Below are positions 8,522 to 18,741 of a stretch of 64,000 nucleotides of DNA, in pieces. The notes beneath the pieces were generated by a model. The model saw only the letters and a program-made list of their open reading frames with translations. It ran no database searches and had not been told where the DNA came from. The position numbers and the translations under genes were made by a program. The stretch's first letter is position 1; the number at the start of each line of letters is the position of its first letter. This stretch comes from Pseudomonas poae. Its GTDB lineage: Bacteria; Pseudomonadota; Gammaproteobacteria; Pseudomonadales; Pseudomonadaceae. The DNA lies in the NCBI GenBank assembly GCA_028869255.1, contig CP110972.1:1059001-1123000 (forward strand), given 5' to 3'.

Positions 8522-10579
8522 ATGCACAGCCTTTTATCACCCGGTATCCGCCTGCTCGGGCGTTTCGGCTTTGCACGCAAGTTTCAGATCCTGTTTTTCC
8601 TGTTCATGCTGCCCCTGGCCGGTAGCCTCTGGATGATCGGGTCGGACTATCGCGATAAATTAACCGTGATTTCCAGCGAGCAGTCCGGCGTGCGACAACT
8701 GTTGGCCCTGGACGCGCTGGATGGCCAGTTGACCGCCCAGCGCAACCTCGCAGCGCGGTGGAAGGCGGCGGATATCCTGCACGCCCCGACGCCGGCGGCG
8801 AAGGCGGCGATGGACAAGGTGGATGCCAATTTCCCGCTGATTCTGCAAAGCCTGCAGGCCCTGGGTGAGTCGCTGAAAACCCGCAACGCCAGCGCCGAGA
8901 CCCTGGCCCGCTTCGAGGCGTTGCAGGCCACGGTCAAGGGCATGGATTCCCAATCCCTGCGTACCGTGGGCTGGTGGCCGGACGGTTATGATCGCTTCAC
9001 CTCGGCCCTGACCGCGATGCAAACCCTGCGCGAGCAGATCACCCTGGACGCCGGGCTGATCCTCGACCCCTGGCTGGAAACCTATTTGCTGATGCAGATT
9101 TCGACCCAGCACACGCCCGACCTGATCGAACGTATTGGTCGCATGGCCAGTGTCGGCCAGTCGTCCATCGCGTCGGGGCAGTTCACCCTGCAAAGCCGCT
9201 TGCAGATGCGTGACCTGCGCGGCCGCATCGGCGATGCCCGCGACCAGTTGGTCAAAGCCACAGCCTCGCTCAAAGCCAAGCAATACGCCGGCCTGGAGCC
9301 CTGGACCGCGCAATACGACAACAGCCTGCAATTGTTGGATAACGAGCTCAAAGTGCTCGACGACGGCGTGTTTGGCGGCACCATCAAGCTCGATACGGCG
9401 GGCTTCGAGCGCAGTGTCGACGCCATGCTCGGGAGCCTGGGCGCGCTGCGTAACCAGTCGCTGACTTCGCTGGATGCGCGCCTGGGTTACTACCGCGACC
9501 GTTCACTGCAAAAATTCGTCCCGGTCGCAGCCACCTTCAGCTTGCTGGCGTTGGCGGCGCTGTACCTGTTCGTGTGTCTGCAAGCTTCGATTCGGCGCAG
9601 TGCCAGCGGTATCACCACGCTGGCCGAGTCTCTGCGGGACGGCAACCTGTGCGTGGAAGTGGCTGTGGAAGGTCGCGACGAACTCGCCGCCATCAGCACC
9701 GCGCTGAATGTCGCGGTGGTGCAGTTGCGCACCAGTCTGCTTGGGGTCAATCACGAAACCCAGCAGCTTGGCTCGGCGGTGCTCACCCTCAATACGCAAT
9801 CGGGCAGCACCCTCACCGAGGTCGAAGACCAGCAACAGCAAATCAGCCAGATCGCCGCGGCTGCCACGCAATTGGCCGCCACCTCCATGGGCGTGGCCAG
9901 AAGTTGCGAGCAAGCCTCGGGCAGCGCCCAGCAGACCCGGCGCATTGCGCAAGACAGCAGCCGCGACAGCCAGCGCACCACGGCCAGCATCCAGCAGCTC
10001 AACCAGCGCCTGACCGACACCGCCAACGCGCTGGAGCAAGTCAGCCAGCAGGGGCAGCAGATTCAATCGGTGGTCGACACCATTCGGGGCATCGCCGAGC
10101 AGACTAACCTGCTGGCGCTCAACGCCGCCATCGAGGCCGCACGTGCCGGTGAGCAGGGCCGGGGCTTTGCGGTGGTGGCCGACGAAGTGCGCAGCCTGTC
10201 GCAACGTACCCAGGCGTCGACGGCGCAGATCGCCGGCACGGTGGACAGCTTGCGCGCCACGGTGAGCCAAGCCGTCACCCTGATGGGCGCTGCGTGCGAA
10301 CAGGCATTGACCGATGCCGAGTCGGTCACCGGGTTGGGCACACGCCTGGGCGAGATCGCCGGCGCGGTGCAGAACGTCACCGATACCTTGGCGCAGATCG
10401 CCACGGCGGTAGAAGAGCAAGCAGCGACGGCGGATGAGGTGAGCGGCAATATCCAGCAAGTCGACCAGGCCGCCGGGCGCTTGCTGGAAGGCGCGCGGGC
10501 GGTCAACCGTGCGGCCGATACCCTGAGCAGGGGCAGCCAGGCATTGAGTGACAACACCGCACGCTTCCGCCTGGCCTGA
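8522..10579 (+). CDS. methyl-accepting chemotaxis protein
   Basis: This chemoreceptor has 685 residues. A first membrane helix lies at about residues 21-40 ([19 protein letters not shown]), a long helical periplasmic ligand-binding region at about 41-335, a second membrane helix at about 338-355, a HAMP segment, and then the signalling domain. The hairpin tip is the invariant [20 protein letters not shown] followed by [14 protein letters not shown]. Glu/Gln-rich methylation helices flank it ([33 protein letters not shown]). The sensing domain is large and lacks Cache or PAS signatures; it is of the helical-bundle kind, so no ligand can be named. It stands alone, with REP elements downstream. 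Confidence 0.93.
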   Translation: MHSLLSPGIRLLGRFGFARKFQILFFLFMLPLAGSLWMIGSDYRDKLTVISSEQSGVRQLLALDALDGQLTAQRNLAARWKAADILHAPTPAAKAAMDKVDANFPLILQSLQALGESLKTRNASAETLARFEALQATVKGMDSQSLRTVGWWPDGYDRFTSALTAMQTLREQITLDAGLILDPWLETYLLMQISTQHTPDLIERIGRMASVGQSSIASGQFTLQSRLQMRDLRGRIGDARDQLVKATASLKAKQYAGLEPWTAQYDNSLQLLDNELKVLDDGVFGGTIKLDTAGFERSVDAMLGSLGALRNQSLTSLDARLGYYRDRSLQKFVPVAATFSLLALAALYLFVCLQASIRRSASGITTLAESLRDGNLCVEVAVEGRDELAAISTALNVAVVQLRTSLLGVNHETQQLGSAVLTLNTQSGSTLTEVEDQQQQISQIAAAATQLAATSMGVARSCEQASGSAQQTRRIAQDSSRDSQRTTASIQQLNQRLTDTANALEQVSQQGQQIQSVVDTIRGIAEQTNLLALNAAIEAARAGEQGRGFAVVADEVRSLSQRTQASTAQIAGTVDSLRATVSQAVTLMGAACEQALTDAESVTGLGTRLGEIAGAVQNVTDTLAQIATAVEEQAATADEVSGNIQQVDQAAGRLLEGARAVNRAADTLSRGSQALSDNTARFRLA

Positions 10580-10589
10580 ACGCGCATTC

Positions 10590-10745
10590 AATGTGGGAGG
10601 GGCTTGCCCCCGATAGCGAAGTCTCAGCCACAGATGAGCTGACTGCCCCGCCCCTGTGGGAGCGGGCTTGCCCGCGAATGCGGTATATCAGCCACACACC
10701 CGCTGACTGACACACCGCTATCGGGTGCAAGCCCCCTCCCACAGC
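10590..10745. repeat. cluster of three REP elements
   Basis: Three copies of the TGTGGGAG..GGGCTTGCCC element are found: forward near 10590-10612, forward near 10658-10680 and inverted near 10719-10743. They fill the gap between the convergent chemoreceptor and lactonase-like genes. Paired inverted copies can fold into long hairpins and probably act in transcript ending or stability. Confidence 0.75.
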
Positions 10746-10755
10746 TAAGTTCGGG

Positions 10756-11881
10756 TTACTTCGCCGCCGAGGTCTGCAGCATTTCAATCCACAGCGCACC
10801 CTTGCCCGACGCCGCTTCCCCCACGCGCTTCAAGGCCCCCTTGGCACCCACCGCATAGGCACCCACCTTGTCGCTTTTCTCACCGGTCACCAGCAACCAA
10901 TGGCCGTTGGGTGAAAAGGCGATATTGCGCGGCTGCTGCTCTGCGACCGGGTAGTTATCGAGAAAACGCAGGCCGCCGGTGGCTGTGTCCACCGCAAATG
11001 CCGACACCGAACTGCTGGTGCGCTCGCTCATCAGCAGCAGCTTGCCATCCGGTGACACCCGCAGGTCCGCCGCCCAGATACGTGGGGTGGGGTCGTCCTT
11101 CAAGTCATTGTTGCGCGCATCCCGCACTTCACCGTGGGCCAGTTTCAAGCGCTCGGGGATGCCATTGGCCACGCCGATCTGCGTCAGCGCGCCGGTGCTG
11201 GCGTCGATGGAGAACGCGGTGACGGTGCCGCTCATTTCGCCGACCACATACAGGAATTTGCCGTTGGCCGAAAACGCCAAATGGCGAGGCCCGGTGTTGG
11301 CCGGCAGGCTCACGTAGCCATTGCCGATCGGCGTGAGCTCACCGCTGTTGGCGTCGAAGCGGTATTGCAGCACATGGTCATTGCCCAGGTTGCCCGCGTA
11401 GGCAAAACGGTTGCTGGGGTCGGTGCGCAGTGAGTGGGCGTGTGGCCCGGTTTTGTAGGTGTGAACCGGCTCCGCCTGGCCGATGGGTTGCACGCTGAGC
11501 GTGTCGGCTCCGTAAGAGGCGGCGAGCAGATAACGCCCGGCACGGTCAGTGGCCAGGTACGCCATGCTTTCGGCCAGCGGCGCGGCTGGACTGCGGCGTC
11601 AAATGCCCGCTCGCCGGGTCAATGCTGAACGCCTGGACCTGAAACGGCTTGACCCGCAACGCGGCAAACAAGGTTTTACCGTCGGGGCTGAGGGCCATTG
11701 GGTTGACCTGATCGCCGGCCGTCATTTGGTTGACCAGGCTTAGCGCACCGTTACTTTCATCCAGGCGGTATTGGGATATCAGGCCGTCACCGGGGCTGGA
11801 GATGTACGCGAAGGTGGCCGCATGGGCCTGCACACTGAGGCCGCAGACAACGGCGGCGGCCATGAGAAGGGGTTTACTCAC
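10756..11881 (-). pseudogene. lactonase-like seven-bladed beta-propeller, exported, frameshifted
   Basis: GTG 11881 is preceded by AAGGATCTCTC and opens into a signal peptide (SKPLLMAAAVVCGLSVQAHA). The repeats are those of 6-phosphogluconolactonase (Pgl/YbhE) propellers: ALSPDGKTLFAAL, HLAFSANGKFLYVVGE, DLRVSPDGKLLLMSE, IAFSPNGHWLLVTGE. The frame breaks at about 11584 where one extra base (GG for G on the plus strand) is present; removing it gives a 374-residue protein from 11881 to 10756. The signal peptide argues against a cytoplasmic 6-phosphogluconolactonase and for a periplasmic or secreted lactonase-like protein. The break may be a sequence error. Confidence 0.75.
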
Positions 11882-12037
11882 GAGAGATCCTTTATTTTTA
11901 TGATTGTGGTCAGTCATCGTATGACCGTATTTGAATCTCGGCAATCCCTGTTTTGTGGGGAGCGGCCGGGATGAACCTTCGGCGCCTGCGGGGCTCACTT
12001 GTTAGGTCGCCCTGTTCCCTTGCCGAAAGGAATCCGC

Positions 12038-13777
12038 ATGCCTTCAACCTCGCCAACGCTGCCCCAGTACGGCCCTGTCGAACGCGAACTCAGCCTGCGC
12101 GCCGTGATCACCGGGACCGTGCTTGGCATCTTGCTGACCCCCTCGAATGTGTACGCCGGGTTGAAGATCGGTTGGTCATTCAATATGTCGATCATCGCCC
12201 TGCTGGTGGGCTATGCGATCTGGCAAGGGCTGGCCAAACGCTCGCCCACGCAGCTGCCGTGGACGCTGCATGAAAGCAATATCAACCAGACTGTGGCCTC
12301 GGCCGCTGCGTCGATTATTTCCGGCGGGCTGGTCGCGCCGATCCCGGCCTACACCCTGCTGACCGGCAACCAGCTGGACGCGCTGCCGATGATCGCCTGG
12401 GTATTCTCGGTGAGTTTCCTGGGGATCTGGATCGCCTGGTACTTGCGGCCCTCGTTGCTTAACGACAAGGCGCTGAAATTTCCCGAGGGTATGGCCACCC
12501 TGGAAACCCTGCTGCACATCTACAACCACGGCCGCGAAGCCGCGACCCGCTTGAAAGTGCTGCTGGGCGCCGCAGTGCTGTCCGGGCTGGTCAAGTGGCT
12601 GGACACTTTTATGTGGGCCATCCCGCGCTGGTCGCCGAGCGCCCAGCTGGAGCGCCTGACCTTTACTGCCGACCCTTCACTGTTGCTGGTGGGGTTTGGC
12701 GGCATCATCGGCATTCGCGTCGGCCTGACCCTGCTGCTCGGCGCCTTGCTGGCGTGGGGCGGCCTCGGCCCGTGGCTGCTGACGCAACAGCTGGTGACGT
12801 TACCGGCCGGCAGCAGCGGCGCGCAATTCGCGGCGTTGGTGGAATGGTTGCTATGGCCCGGCGTGAGCCTGATGGTGTGTTCCACCCTGGCGTCATTGGC
12901 GATTCGTTTGTGGGCATTGCGCAGCGCTACTCGGGCCGCCGGCGGGCAGACTTGGAGCCTGCCCAAGCCCGGACCGGCCGCGGGTTTCGTGTTGTCGATC
13001 GTGTTGGTGGTGTGCCTGCAGGCGCTGTTGTTCGGCATCAACCTGTGGATGGCGTTGCTCACCATCCCCCTGGCCATCTGCCTGGCCGCCGTGGCCGCCC
13101 GGGTGGTGGGCGCCACCGGCATTCCGCCGATTGGTGCCATCGGGCAACTGTCCCAACTGAGTTTTGGCATCGTCGCGCCGGGGCAAGTGCCGATCAACCT
13201 GATGAGCGCCAACACCGCCGGCGGCTCGGCCGGGCAATGCACCGACTTGATGAACGACTTCAAGGTGGGCAAGGCGATTGGCGCCACGCCGCGCAAGCAG
13301 GTGATCGCGCAGATCCTGGGGATTTTCATCGGCAGCATTGTCGGCGTATTCGCCTACCTGGCGCTGATCCCCGACCCGCAAAGCATGCTGCTGACCGAGG
13401 AGTGGCCGGCGCCTGCGGTCGCCACCTGGAAGGCCGTGGCGCAAACCCTGACCCATGGGCTGGATTCGTTATCCACCAGCATCCGCTGGGCGATTGCCAT
13501 CGCGGGTCTGGTCGGCGTGCTGCTGGGCATTCTGGACAGCACCTTGCCCGCCCGATATGCCCGCTACCTGCCGAGCGCCGCCGCCCTGGGCCTGGCCTTT
13601 GTGTTGCCCGCATCGGTGTCACTGATGATGGCACTCGGCGCTATCCTCACCTGGCTGGTGAGCTGCCGCTGGCCGAGTATCACCGAACGCTTTGCCATCA
13701 CCGCCGCTGCCGGGTTGATTGCGGGGGAGAGCATCACCGGCGTCGGGGCCTCGTTGTGGGCCATGGTGAACGGGTGA
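12038..13777 (+). CDS. OPT-family oligopeptide/metal-chelate transporter
   Basis: A polytopic membrane protein of 579 residues; ATG 12038 follows GAAAGGAATCCGC. Family marks include ELSLRAVITGTVLGILLTP with PSNVYAGLKIGWSFNMS close behind it, and KFPEGMATLETLL, then many hydrophobic helices and MSANTAGGSAGQCTDLMNDF, a conserved bacterial OPT block. OPT proteins import small peptides, glutathione-like molecules or metal chelates by proton symport. The neighbours do not narrow the substrate, although a glutathione S-transferase gene lies 118 bp downstream. Confidence 0.88.
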   Translation: MPSTSPTLPQYGPVERELSLRAVITGTVLGILLTPSNVYAGLKIGWSFNMSIIALLVGYAIWQGLAKRSPTQLPWTLHESNINQTVASAAASIISGGLVAPIPAYTLLTGNQLDALPMIAWVFSVSFLGIWIAWYLRPSLLNDKALKFPEGMATLETLLHIYNHGREAATRLKVLLGAAVLSGLVKWLDTFMWAIPRWSPSAQLERLTFTADPSLLLVGFGGIIGIRVGLTLLLGALLAWGGLGPWLLTQQLVTLPAGSSGAQFAALVEWLLWPGVSLMVCSTLASLAIRLWALRSATRAAGGQTWSLPKPGPAAGFVLSIVLVVCLQALLFGINLWMALLTIPLAICLAAVAARVVGATGIPPIGAIGQLSQLSFGIVAPGQVPINLMSANTAGGSAGQCTDLMNDFKVGKAIGATPRKQVIAQILGIFIGSIVGVFAYLALIPDPQSMLLTEEWPAPAVATWKAVAQTLTHGLDSLSTSIRWAIAIAGLVGVLLGILDSTLPARYARYLPSAAALGLAFVLPASVSLMMALGAILTWLVSCRWPSITERFAITAAAGLIAGESITGVGASLWAMVNG

Positions 13778-13895
13778 GGGCGCTTGCCAGTTGTCCTCAG
13801 GTTTGGCATGAATGCAGTGCGCTTATTTCGGGGCACTCTGGCGCGACCGCGTAGTCTGCTCCTACACACCTCACTCTCGCCCAGCGGAGCTTGCC

Positions 13896-14522
13896 ATGAT
13901 CACCGTCCACCACCTCAACAACTCGCGCTCGCAGCGCATCCTGTGGCTGCTTGAAGAACTCGGCCTGCCTTACGCGATCAAGCGCTACCAGCGAGACCCG
14001 AAAACCAACCTGGCGCCGCCGGAGCTCAAGGCGATCAACCCGCTGGGTAAATCTCCGGTGATTGAAGATGGCGCGCTCGTACTGATTGAATCCGCCGCGA
14101 TCATCGACTACCTGATTCGCCGCCACGGCGAAGGCCGCCTGCAACCCGACCCTACCACCGTCACCTATGACAAATACGTGCAATGGCTGCACTTTGCCGA
14201 AGGCTCGGCGATGCTGCCGCTGATGCTTAACCTCTACGTCGGCCGCCTGGGCGATGCGGGCGCGCCGTTGCACCCGCGTATCGAGTCGGAAGTGGCCAAC
14301 TACCTCGGCTATCTGAATGACGTGCTGGCGGATACGCCCTATCTGGTGGGCGACGAATTGAGCGGCGCGGACATCCAGATGAGTTTTATCGGCGAAATCG
14401 CCAAGGCCCAGGGCAAGTTACAGGCCTACCCGAACCTGGCGGCCTGGGTGCAACGGTTCCAGGCACGGCCGGCGTATCGCAAGGCGGTGGAGCAGGGTGG
14501 GGAATACGCGTTCGCCAAATAA
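13896..14522 (+). CDS. glutathione S-transferase
   Basis: A 208-residue soluble enzyme from ATG 13896 with GGAGC upstream. The N-terminal thioredoxin-like domain shows HHLNNSRSQRILWLLEELG, where the Ser/Arg region activates glutathione, the cis-Pro in KSPVIEDG and the ESAAIIDYL glutathione-contact motif. The C-terminal helical domain ends with LAAWVQRFQARPAYRKAVE. This fits the beta/other bacterial GST classes that detoxify electrophiles. No regulatory site is visible and the substrate is unknown. Confidence 0.92.
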   Translation: MITVHHLNNSRSQRILWLLEELGLPYAIKRYQRDPKTNLAPPELKAINPLGKSPVIEDGALVLIESAAIIDYLIRRHGEGRLQPDPTTVTYDKYVQWLHFAEGSAMLPLMLNLYVGRLGDAGAPLHPRIESEVANYLGYLNDVLADTPYLVGDELSGADIQMSFIGEIAKAQGKLQAYPNLAAWVQRFQARPAYRKAVEQGGEYAFAK

Positions 14523-14534
14523 ACGCGAAATACC

Positions 14535-14564
14535 TGTGGCGAGGGAGCTTGCTCCCTGGCCACA
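14535..14564. repeat. hairpin, REP-like or terminator
   Basis: Arms TGTGGC and GCCACA flank an inner stem GGGAGC-TT-GCTCCC. It lies between the convergent GST gene and the following minus-strand gene and probably ends one or both transcripts. Confidence 0.55.
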
Positions 14565-14574
14565 AGGCTGCCTC

Positions 14575-15834
14575 TCAGCGCACCACCTTCAGCGCCGTGT
14601 ATTCATTCACATAATGGGTTTGGCTCGACGTCGACTCCAGCGTCAGGGCCACGCCCAGGTCCTCGATAAACGCACGCGAGGTCTTGTAGTCACCCTGGTC
14701 GCACGCCAGCCGGATCGCATCGCCGGTCAGCGAAGCAAACACTTGGCGCGCCGGGAAGCGCTCGCCGACCTTGCAGGTCAGGAACGTTTTGATCGGTGTG
14801 TCGGTGGGCTTGCCGGGCACATTCACCATCTGCAGTTGGGCTGTCAGAATCTGGCCTGGCGCCCAGGTGGTCGGCACATTGAGTTCGGCTTCACGGGTTT
14901 GCAGCACGCGCCCGTCGCCTACGCCGTTCATCTTCGATTTCAACTGGAACAGGTCTGCCTGCGTCAGACGATCAACGTTGAAGGTGCTGCCGTACACCTC
15001 GTTCTTCTTGAGCAAACCACCCTCGGCCGTGAACGTGACCGACACCGGGCTGTCCTTGCTGGCGTCGCCTTTTTTGGACAGATAGGTGTAGCTCAGCGTC
15101 TTGAATTTCGGCTGCAACAGCGCTGAGTCAAGGCGCTGGAGCACGCTGGCCGGCACCTCGACATCATTGATATGGGTTTCCAAGACGGTGCGCGGGTAGT
15201 CAATCGGCGCGATGTCCGGGCGCAGAAGCGCCAGCAGCCCGGCGTTGACCCCACCCTGCACCGAGCAACTGACCCGCGATTGCGTGCCTTGCTTACCTTC
15301 CGGCTCGATGATCAGCACGCGCTCCACCTGCCGCGTGCCTGGCGCCTTGCCCGGCTGGGGCTTGATCGATTGCCAGGCGTTGCCGACCTTGAGCTCACTG
15401 CGCGTGTATTCGCCTTCGCCTTTGTAGAGGAAGCCGGGTTGGTCGAGCAGTGGCTTGAGGCGCTGGGCGACCTCGTCGACCCCGCCGTCCACAATGAAAC
15501 CCCAGTAATAGTAGAGCCCCAACTCACCGAGGTCGGAGACCTCATCGTTATAGGTCAGCAGCTTCAACCCGGCGATCGGCGGCGCGCTGACCGGCACTGA
15601 ACTGGCCTTGCGGTCGGCACGGTTTTTAACCGCGATCCAGGTGAAGTTTTTTTCCTGCTTGAGCGGCGCGTAAGCCTGCCAGGCGTCACGGTGGGTGTTG
15701 AGGCTGCTGAAGAAACTCGCGTCGCAACGGGCGAACGCTTTGAGCGTGCCGGTCAGAGCGGCGTCGTCGGCGTGGGCGATTGCAGGCAACAGCAGGGCGC
15801 TGGAGAGGAGAAGGGCGGACGCGGGCAACTTCAT
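14575..15834 (-). CDS. exported protein of unknown function
   Basis: A 419-residue protein. ATG 15834 starts a clear signal peptide (MKLPASALLLSSALLLPAIA, then HA-DDA); longer frames lack one. The mature part is hydrophilic with mixed strands and helices, three Cys in spaced positions (one in FARCDASFF, others in SRVSCSVQGG and FLTCKVGERF) and a final LACDQG. I recognise no catalytic motif. Genes of this kind are conserved in Pseudomonas as hypothetical periplasmic proteins. It appears to be transcribed alone. Confidence 0.75.
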   Translation of the reverse strand: MKLPASALLLSSALLLPAIAHADDAALTGTLKAFARCDASFFSSLNTHRDAWQAYAPLKQEKNFTWIAVKNRADRKASSVPVSAPPIAGLKLLTYNDEVSDLGELGLYYYWGFIVDGGVDEVAQRLKPLLDQPGFLYKGEGEYTRSELKVGNAWQSIKPQPGKAPGTRQVERVLIIEPEGKQGTQSRVSCSVQGGVNAGLLALLRPDIAPIDYPRTVLETHINDVEVPASVLQRLDSALLQPKFKTLSYTYLSKKGDASKDSPVSVTFTAEGGLLKKNEVYGSTFNVDRLTQADLFQLKSKMNGVGDGRVLQTREAELNVPTTWAPGQILTAQLQMVNVPGKPTDTPIKTFLTCKVGERFPARQVFASLTGDAIRLACDQGDYKTSRAFIEDLGVALTLESTSSQTHYVNEYTALKVVR

Positions 15835-15939
15835 AAAGCGGGATATCCGTATCGAGGCGGGAAGGGCGACATTATCCAGAGATTGGGAGGTGGGCTCTAG
15901 CGCAATGTTCAGTCGCAAGCAGACTGCCAACCACCCGCC

Positions 15940-16290
15940 TCAGCCCAGCCGCACACGCCAATCACCACCGTGCTGCTGGCTGCAGGCTTCTTCGGAATCG
16001 AAGTGCACGCAGCGGTCGAGGCGCACGGCGCCCACTTCTGCCTCGCTAAGTGCAGCGGCCGTCAGCTCACGCATGCGCTGGTCTGCGCCGGTCGCAAGCG
16101 CCTCGTCTTTGCTGGCGCGGGTGTCGAATACCCAAATCACCCGCAGGCTTTGAGGGAACGCGGCGTAGTCCACGGTATGGGTCAGCCACTCGAAGCCCGG
16201 GATCTCGGCTTTAGCGGTTTCGCAGGCGTCGGTGAGGGCGGCGATGAGGCGGCGTTCCAACTGAGTGATTTCGCGTTTGCTTGCAGGCAT
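15940..16290 (-). CDS. conserved protein of unknown function
   Basis: A 116-residue protein from ATG 16290. It has helical N-terminal sequence (ERRLIAALTDACETAKAEI), the conserved GFEWLTHTVDYAAFPQSL and VIWVFDT, and Cys residues near the end (RCVHFDSEEAC). Similar short proteins occur across Pseudomonas and are sometimes labelled Fis-family regulators without clear support; no helix-turn-helix is evident here. It is on the same strand as the MFS gene 89 bp upstream, but a long inverted repeat separates them. Confidence 0.65.
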   Translation of the reverse strand: MPASKREITQLERRLIAALTDACETAKAEIPGFEWLTHTVDYAAFPQSLRVIWVFDTRASKDEALATGADQRMRELTAAALSEAEVGAVRLDRCVHFDSEEACSQQHGGDWRVRLG

Positions 16291-16301
16291 GAGGGCTCGG
16301 T

Positions 16302-16365
16302 GACGGATTTATTTTCGATGGGGTATGCACACGTATACACGATGCGCCCTGAAAATAAATCCGTC
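16302..16365. repeat. 15-bp perfect inverted repeat
   Basis: Arms GACGGATTTATTTTC (16302-16316) and GAAAATAAATCCGTC (16351-16365) are perfectly complementary around a 34-base loop. They lie between the end of the MFS gene and the start of the small conserved gene on the minus strand. There is no T-run, so a simple intrinsic terminator is unlikely; a transcript-processing hairpin or a protein-binding site is possible. Confidence 0.7.
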
Positions 16366-16379
16366 GCCTGGGTTATTGC

Positions 16380-17606
16380 TCAGGCGGGCTGGGCCGCCAG
16401 GCTGTTACTGACGTTACGCCCCAGCACCAGCACGGTCACAAACCCGCAGCCCACCAGCGCCGTGGCCAGGCTCAACAGCACCGCGCTGCCCAGTTGGTCG
16501 ACGATCTGCCCGCCGAAGAACGAGCCCAAGGCAATGATCACCTGGAACAACGCGACAAACAGCGGCATGCCGCGTTCGACATCCTTGGGCGCCACCACAA
16601 ACATCCAGATACTCGCGCACGCCGGGAAGGCGCCGAAGGCAAAGCCCCAGAGCGCGATCAGCATTGCGGCGCCGGTCATGCCGGTGGCGAAGTAGGGGAA
16701 CAACGCCGTGCTGGTGCCGATCATCAGCGCCACCAGCAGCAAGGTGTGACGCACGCTGCGGTTGGCGGCGAAACCGGCAAACACATTACCCATCACCCCG
16801 GCCACGCCATAAAGCAGCAACAGCGAGCCAATGGTCGGCCCGTCGAACCCGGCGCTTTGTTTGAAGAACGGCGCGACGTAGGTGTACGCCGCAAAGTGCG
16901 CCAGGCCGATCAGCAATACGGCGATCAACCCGACCCGTGCCTGTGGGTTGATAAACAACGCCGGCAGGTCACTCACACGAATCGCCTTTTCCGGTTTGAG
17001 CCGCGGCAGCAGGAACACCTGCGCCAGCAACACCGGCACGCCCACCAGCGCGGTCACCAGAAAGGTCATGCGCCAGCCCATCAGGCCGCTGAGCCAGGTG
17101 CCTACGGGCACGCCCAACACGGTGGCCAGGGTCACCCCCATCATGATGATCGAGGTGGCCTTCGCCACACCCACACCCTTGGGCGCCAGGCGGCCGCTGA
17201 GCGCGATAGCCGTCGCCCAGAACCCGCCGATACTGATGCCCAGCAGCACCCGGCCGAACAGCAACAGGCTGAAGTCGCTGGCGTACGCCACCACCGAGTT
17301 GGCGATGATCATGATCAGTGTCAGGCCGATCAGCAGGTAACGACGGTCCATCGCGCCGATGCCCACCGACAGCAACGGCGCGGCGAGCGCGGCCATGATG
17401 CCGGGCAAGGTCACCATCAGCCCGGCGTGGCCGGCACTGATACCGAGGTCGGCGGCGACGTCGTTGAGTACACCCACCGGCAGAAACTCACTGGTCACCA
17501 ATGCAAAGGCACCCACGGCGACCGAAAGAATCGCCAGCCACTGCTGTTTGACGCTTTGTTGATTGTGTTCGGGAAGGCCGCTGGGGGCCTGGCTCGCGCT
17601 TGACAT
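16380..17606 (-). CDS. MFS transporter, DHA1 sugar/nucleoside-efflux type
   Basis: A 408-residue membrane protein with 12 predicted helices. ATG 17606 is chosen (an in-frame ATG at 17621 adds five residues). The N-terminal pattern FALVTSEFLPVGVLNDVAAD, with AGLMVTLPGIMAALAAPLLS close behind it, and the motif RVLLGISIGGFWATAIALS are those of the AraJ/NepI/SotB efflux group. NepI exports purine ribonucleosides and SotB exports arabinose; the substrate here cannot be fixed. It faces no regulator directly; the LysR gene upstream is on the same strand, with its stop 161 bp away. Confidence 0.88.
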   Translation of the reverse strand: MSSASQAPSGLPEHNQQSVKQQWLAILSVAVGAFALVTSEFLPVGVLNDVAADLGISAGHAGLMVTLPGIMAALAAPLLSVGIGAMDRRYLLIGLTLIMIIANSVVAYASDFSLLLFGRVLLGISIGGFWATAIALSGRLAPKGVGVAKATSIIMMGVTLATVLGVPVGTWLSGLMGWRMTFLVTALVGVPVLLAQVFLLPRLKPEKAIRVSDLPALFINPQARVGLIAVLLIGLAHFAAYTYVAPFFKQSAGFDGPTIGSLLLLYGVAGVMGNVFAGFAANRSVRHTLLLVALMIGTSTALFPYFATGMTGAAMLIALWGFAFGAFPACASIWMFVVAPKDVERGMPLFVALFQVIIALGSFFGGQIVDQLGSAVLLSLATALVGCGFVTVLVLGRNVSNSLAAQPA

Positions 17607-17766
17607 GGTGTCGGGTTCCATAGGGGAGTGTCGCCTGCAGGCAGGCGAGGGGAGCGGGGAAAAAGTGTGGCGATTATAGGAGGCAGGTTTGGCGGGCAAA
17701 TAGGTGAGTGGTTCGATAGTAATCATCAGTCTGATCGATGCGACGGCTCTGGCACGCTGCCAATGG

Positions 17767-18630
17767 CTACACCTGAGCCCTCAGCGCACTGATGATGAAC
17801 GCATGCAGGCTATTGACCGCCTTCGAGCCACGAGAGGCCCGGCTGCGCACAATCGAAACCTCCATGGGGGCAATGTTTCCCAGCCCATGCTCGCCACTTA
17901 ACACCTGCAATGAGGCCTGCACGGTGCACTGTGTGATCGCGGCAATCGCCAGCCCACCCTCAACGGCGGCGACCTGGCCGGCGAGGCTGGAGCTGTTGTA
18001 CACCACCTTGAACTGGCGCCCCTGCTGGGCCAGCGAGTTCACCGCATAACGCCGCGCCAGGCTGGCACTTTCATAGACCGCGATCGGCACCGGGTCTCGC
18101 CGCCACAGTTCGAACTGGGGCGAGCCGACCCACACCATAGGCTCCTTGAACAGAAACGTGCCGCTGCGGGGCGAATCCCTGGACACCAGCGCAAGGTCAA
18201 GCTCGCCGCTTCGCACACGCGGGATCAAGGTGGTCGACTGTTCGCAGGTCAGTTCTATTTCCACACCGGCGTAACGTGGCGAAAAACGCTTGAGCAGCGG
18301 TGTCAGGTACCTGGCCGCGTAGTCCTCCGCGACGCCGAGACGGATCAGTCCAGTCAATTCCTCACCGTTAAAGGCGGCCTGGGTCTCGGCGTGCAGTGCC
18401 AGCATCCGTCTGGCGTAGCCCAGCAGGGTCTGGCCGTCAGCGGTCAGTTGCAGGTGCCTGGGGCCACGACTCAACAGCGGGCGCCCCAGCGCCGCTTCGA
18501 GTTTTTTCATCTGCATGCTGACGGCGGACTGTGATCGGTTGACCTCGTGCGCCGCGCCCGACAGCGAACCGGCATCCACCACGGCCACGAAACACTTGAG
18601 CCAATCAATCTGCAAATCGCTGGAAGGCAT
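17767..18630 (-). CDS. LysR-family regulator, divergent from LysE exporter gene
   Basis: A 287-residue LysR protein. The N-terminal helix-turn-helix reads WLKCFVAVVDAGSLSGAAHE then NRSQSAVSMQMKKLEAALG, followed by the linker and the periplasmic-binding-protein-like effector domain (GLIRLGVAEDYAARYLTPLL, GELDLALVSRD). It is divergent from a LysE-type exporter gene with a 111-bp gap, the usual layout for ArgP/LysG-like control of amino acid export. The target and ligand are inferred from this layout only. Confidence 0.9.
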   Translation of the reverse strand: MPSSDLQIDWLKCFVAVVDAGSLSGAAHEVNRSQSAVSMQMKKLEAALGRPLLSRGPRHLQLTADGQTLLGYARRMLALHAETQAAFNGEELTGLIRLGVAEDYAARYLTPLLKRFSPRYAGVEIELTCEQSTTLIPRVRSGELDLALVSRDSPRSGTFLFKEPMVWVGSPQFELWRRDPVPIAVYESASLARRYAVNSLAQQGRQFKVVYNSSSLAGQVAAVEGGLAIAAITQCTVQASLQVLSGEHGLGNIAPMEVSIVRSRASRGSKAVNSLHAFIISALRAQV

Positions 18631-18741
18631 TGCCTTTACCTCTATTCGTTAATCGAATGGCTGCGACGTGAATAATGCGCTTTTCAGGCCATTTGTTCAC
18701 TCGCAAGATGCTGGCCAGACCCTCACGCTCTGGACCTGATC

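Noticed and set aside
9503..10591. 362-codon open frame on the minus strand
   Set aside because: Antisense to the chemoreceptor signalling domain; no motif or start signal.
10590..10745. Repeated TGTGGGAG elements as CRISPR or insertion-sequence ends
   Set aside because: They are scattered REP elements of 20-35 bases, often in inverted pairs, with no regular spacing and no transposase in the window.
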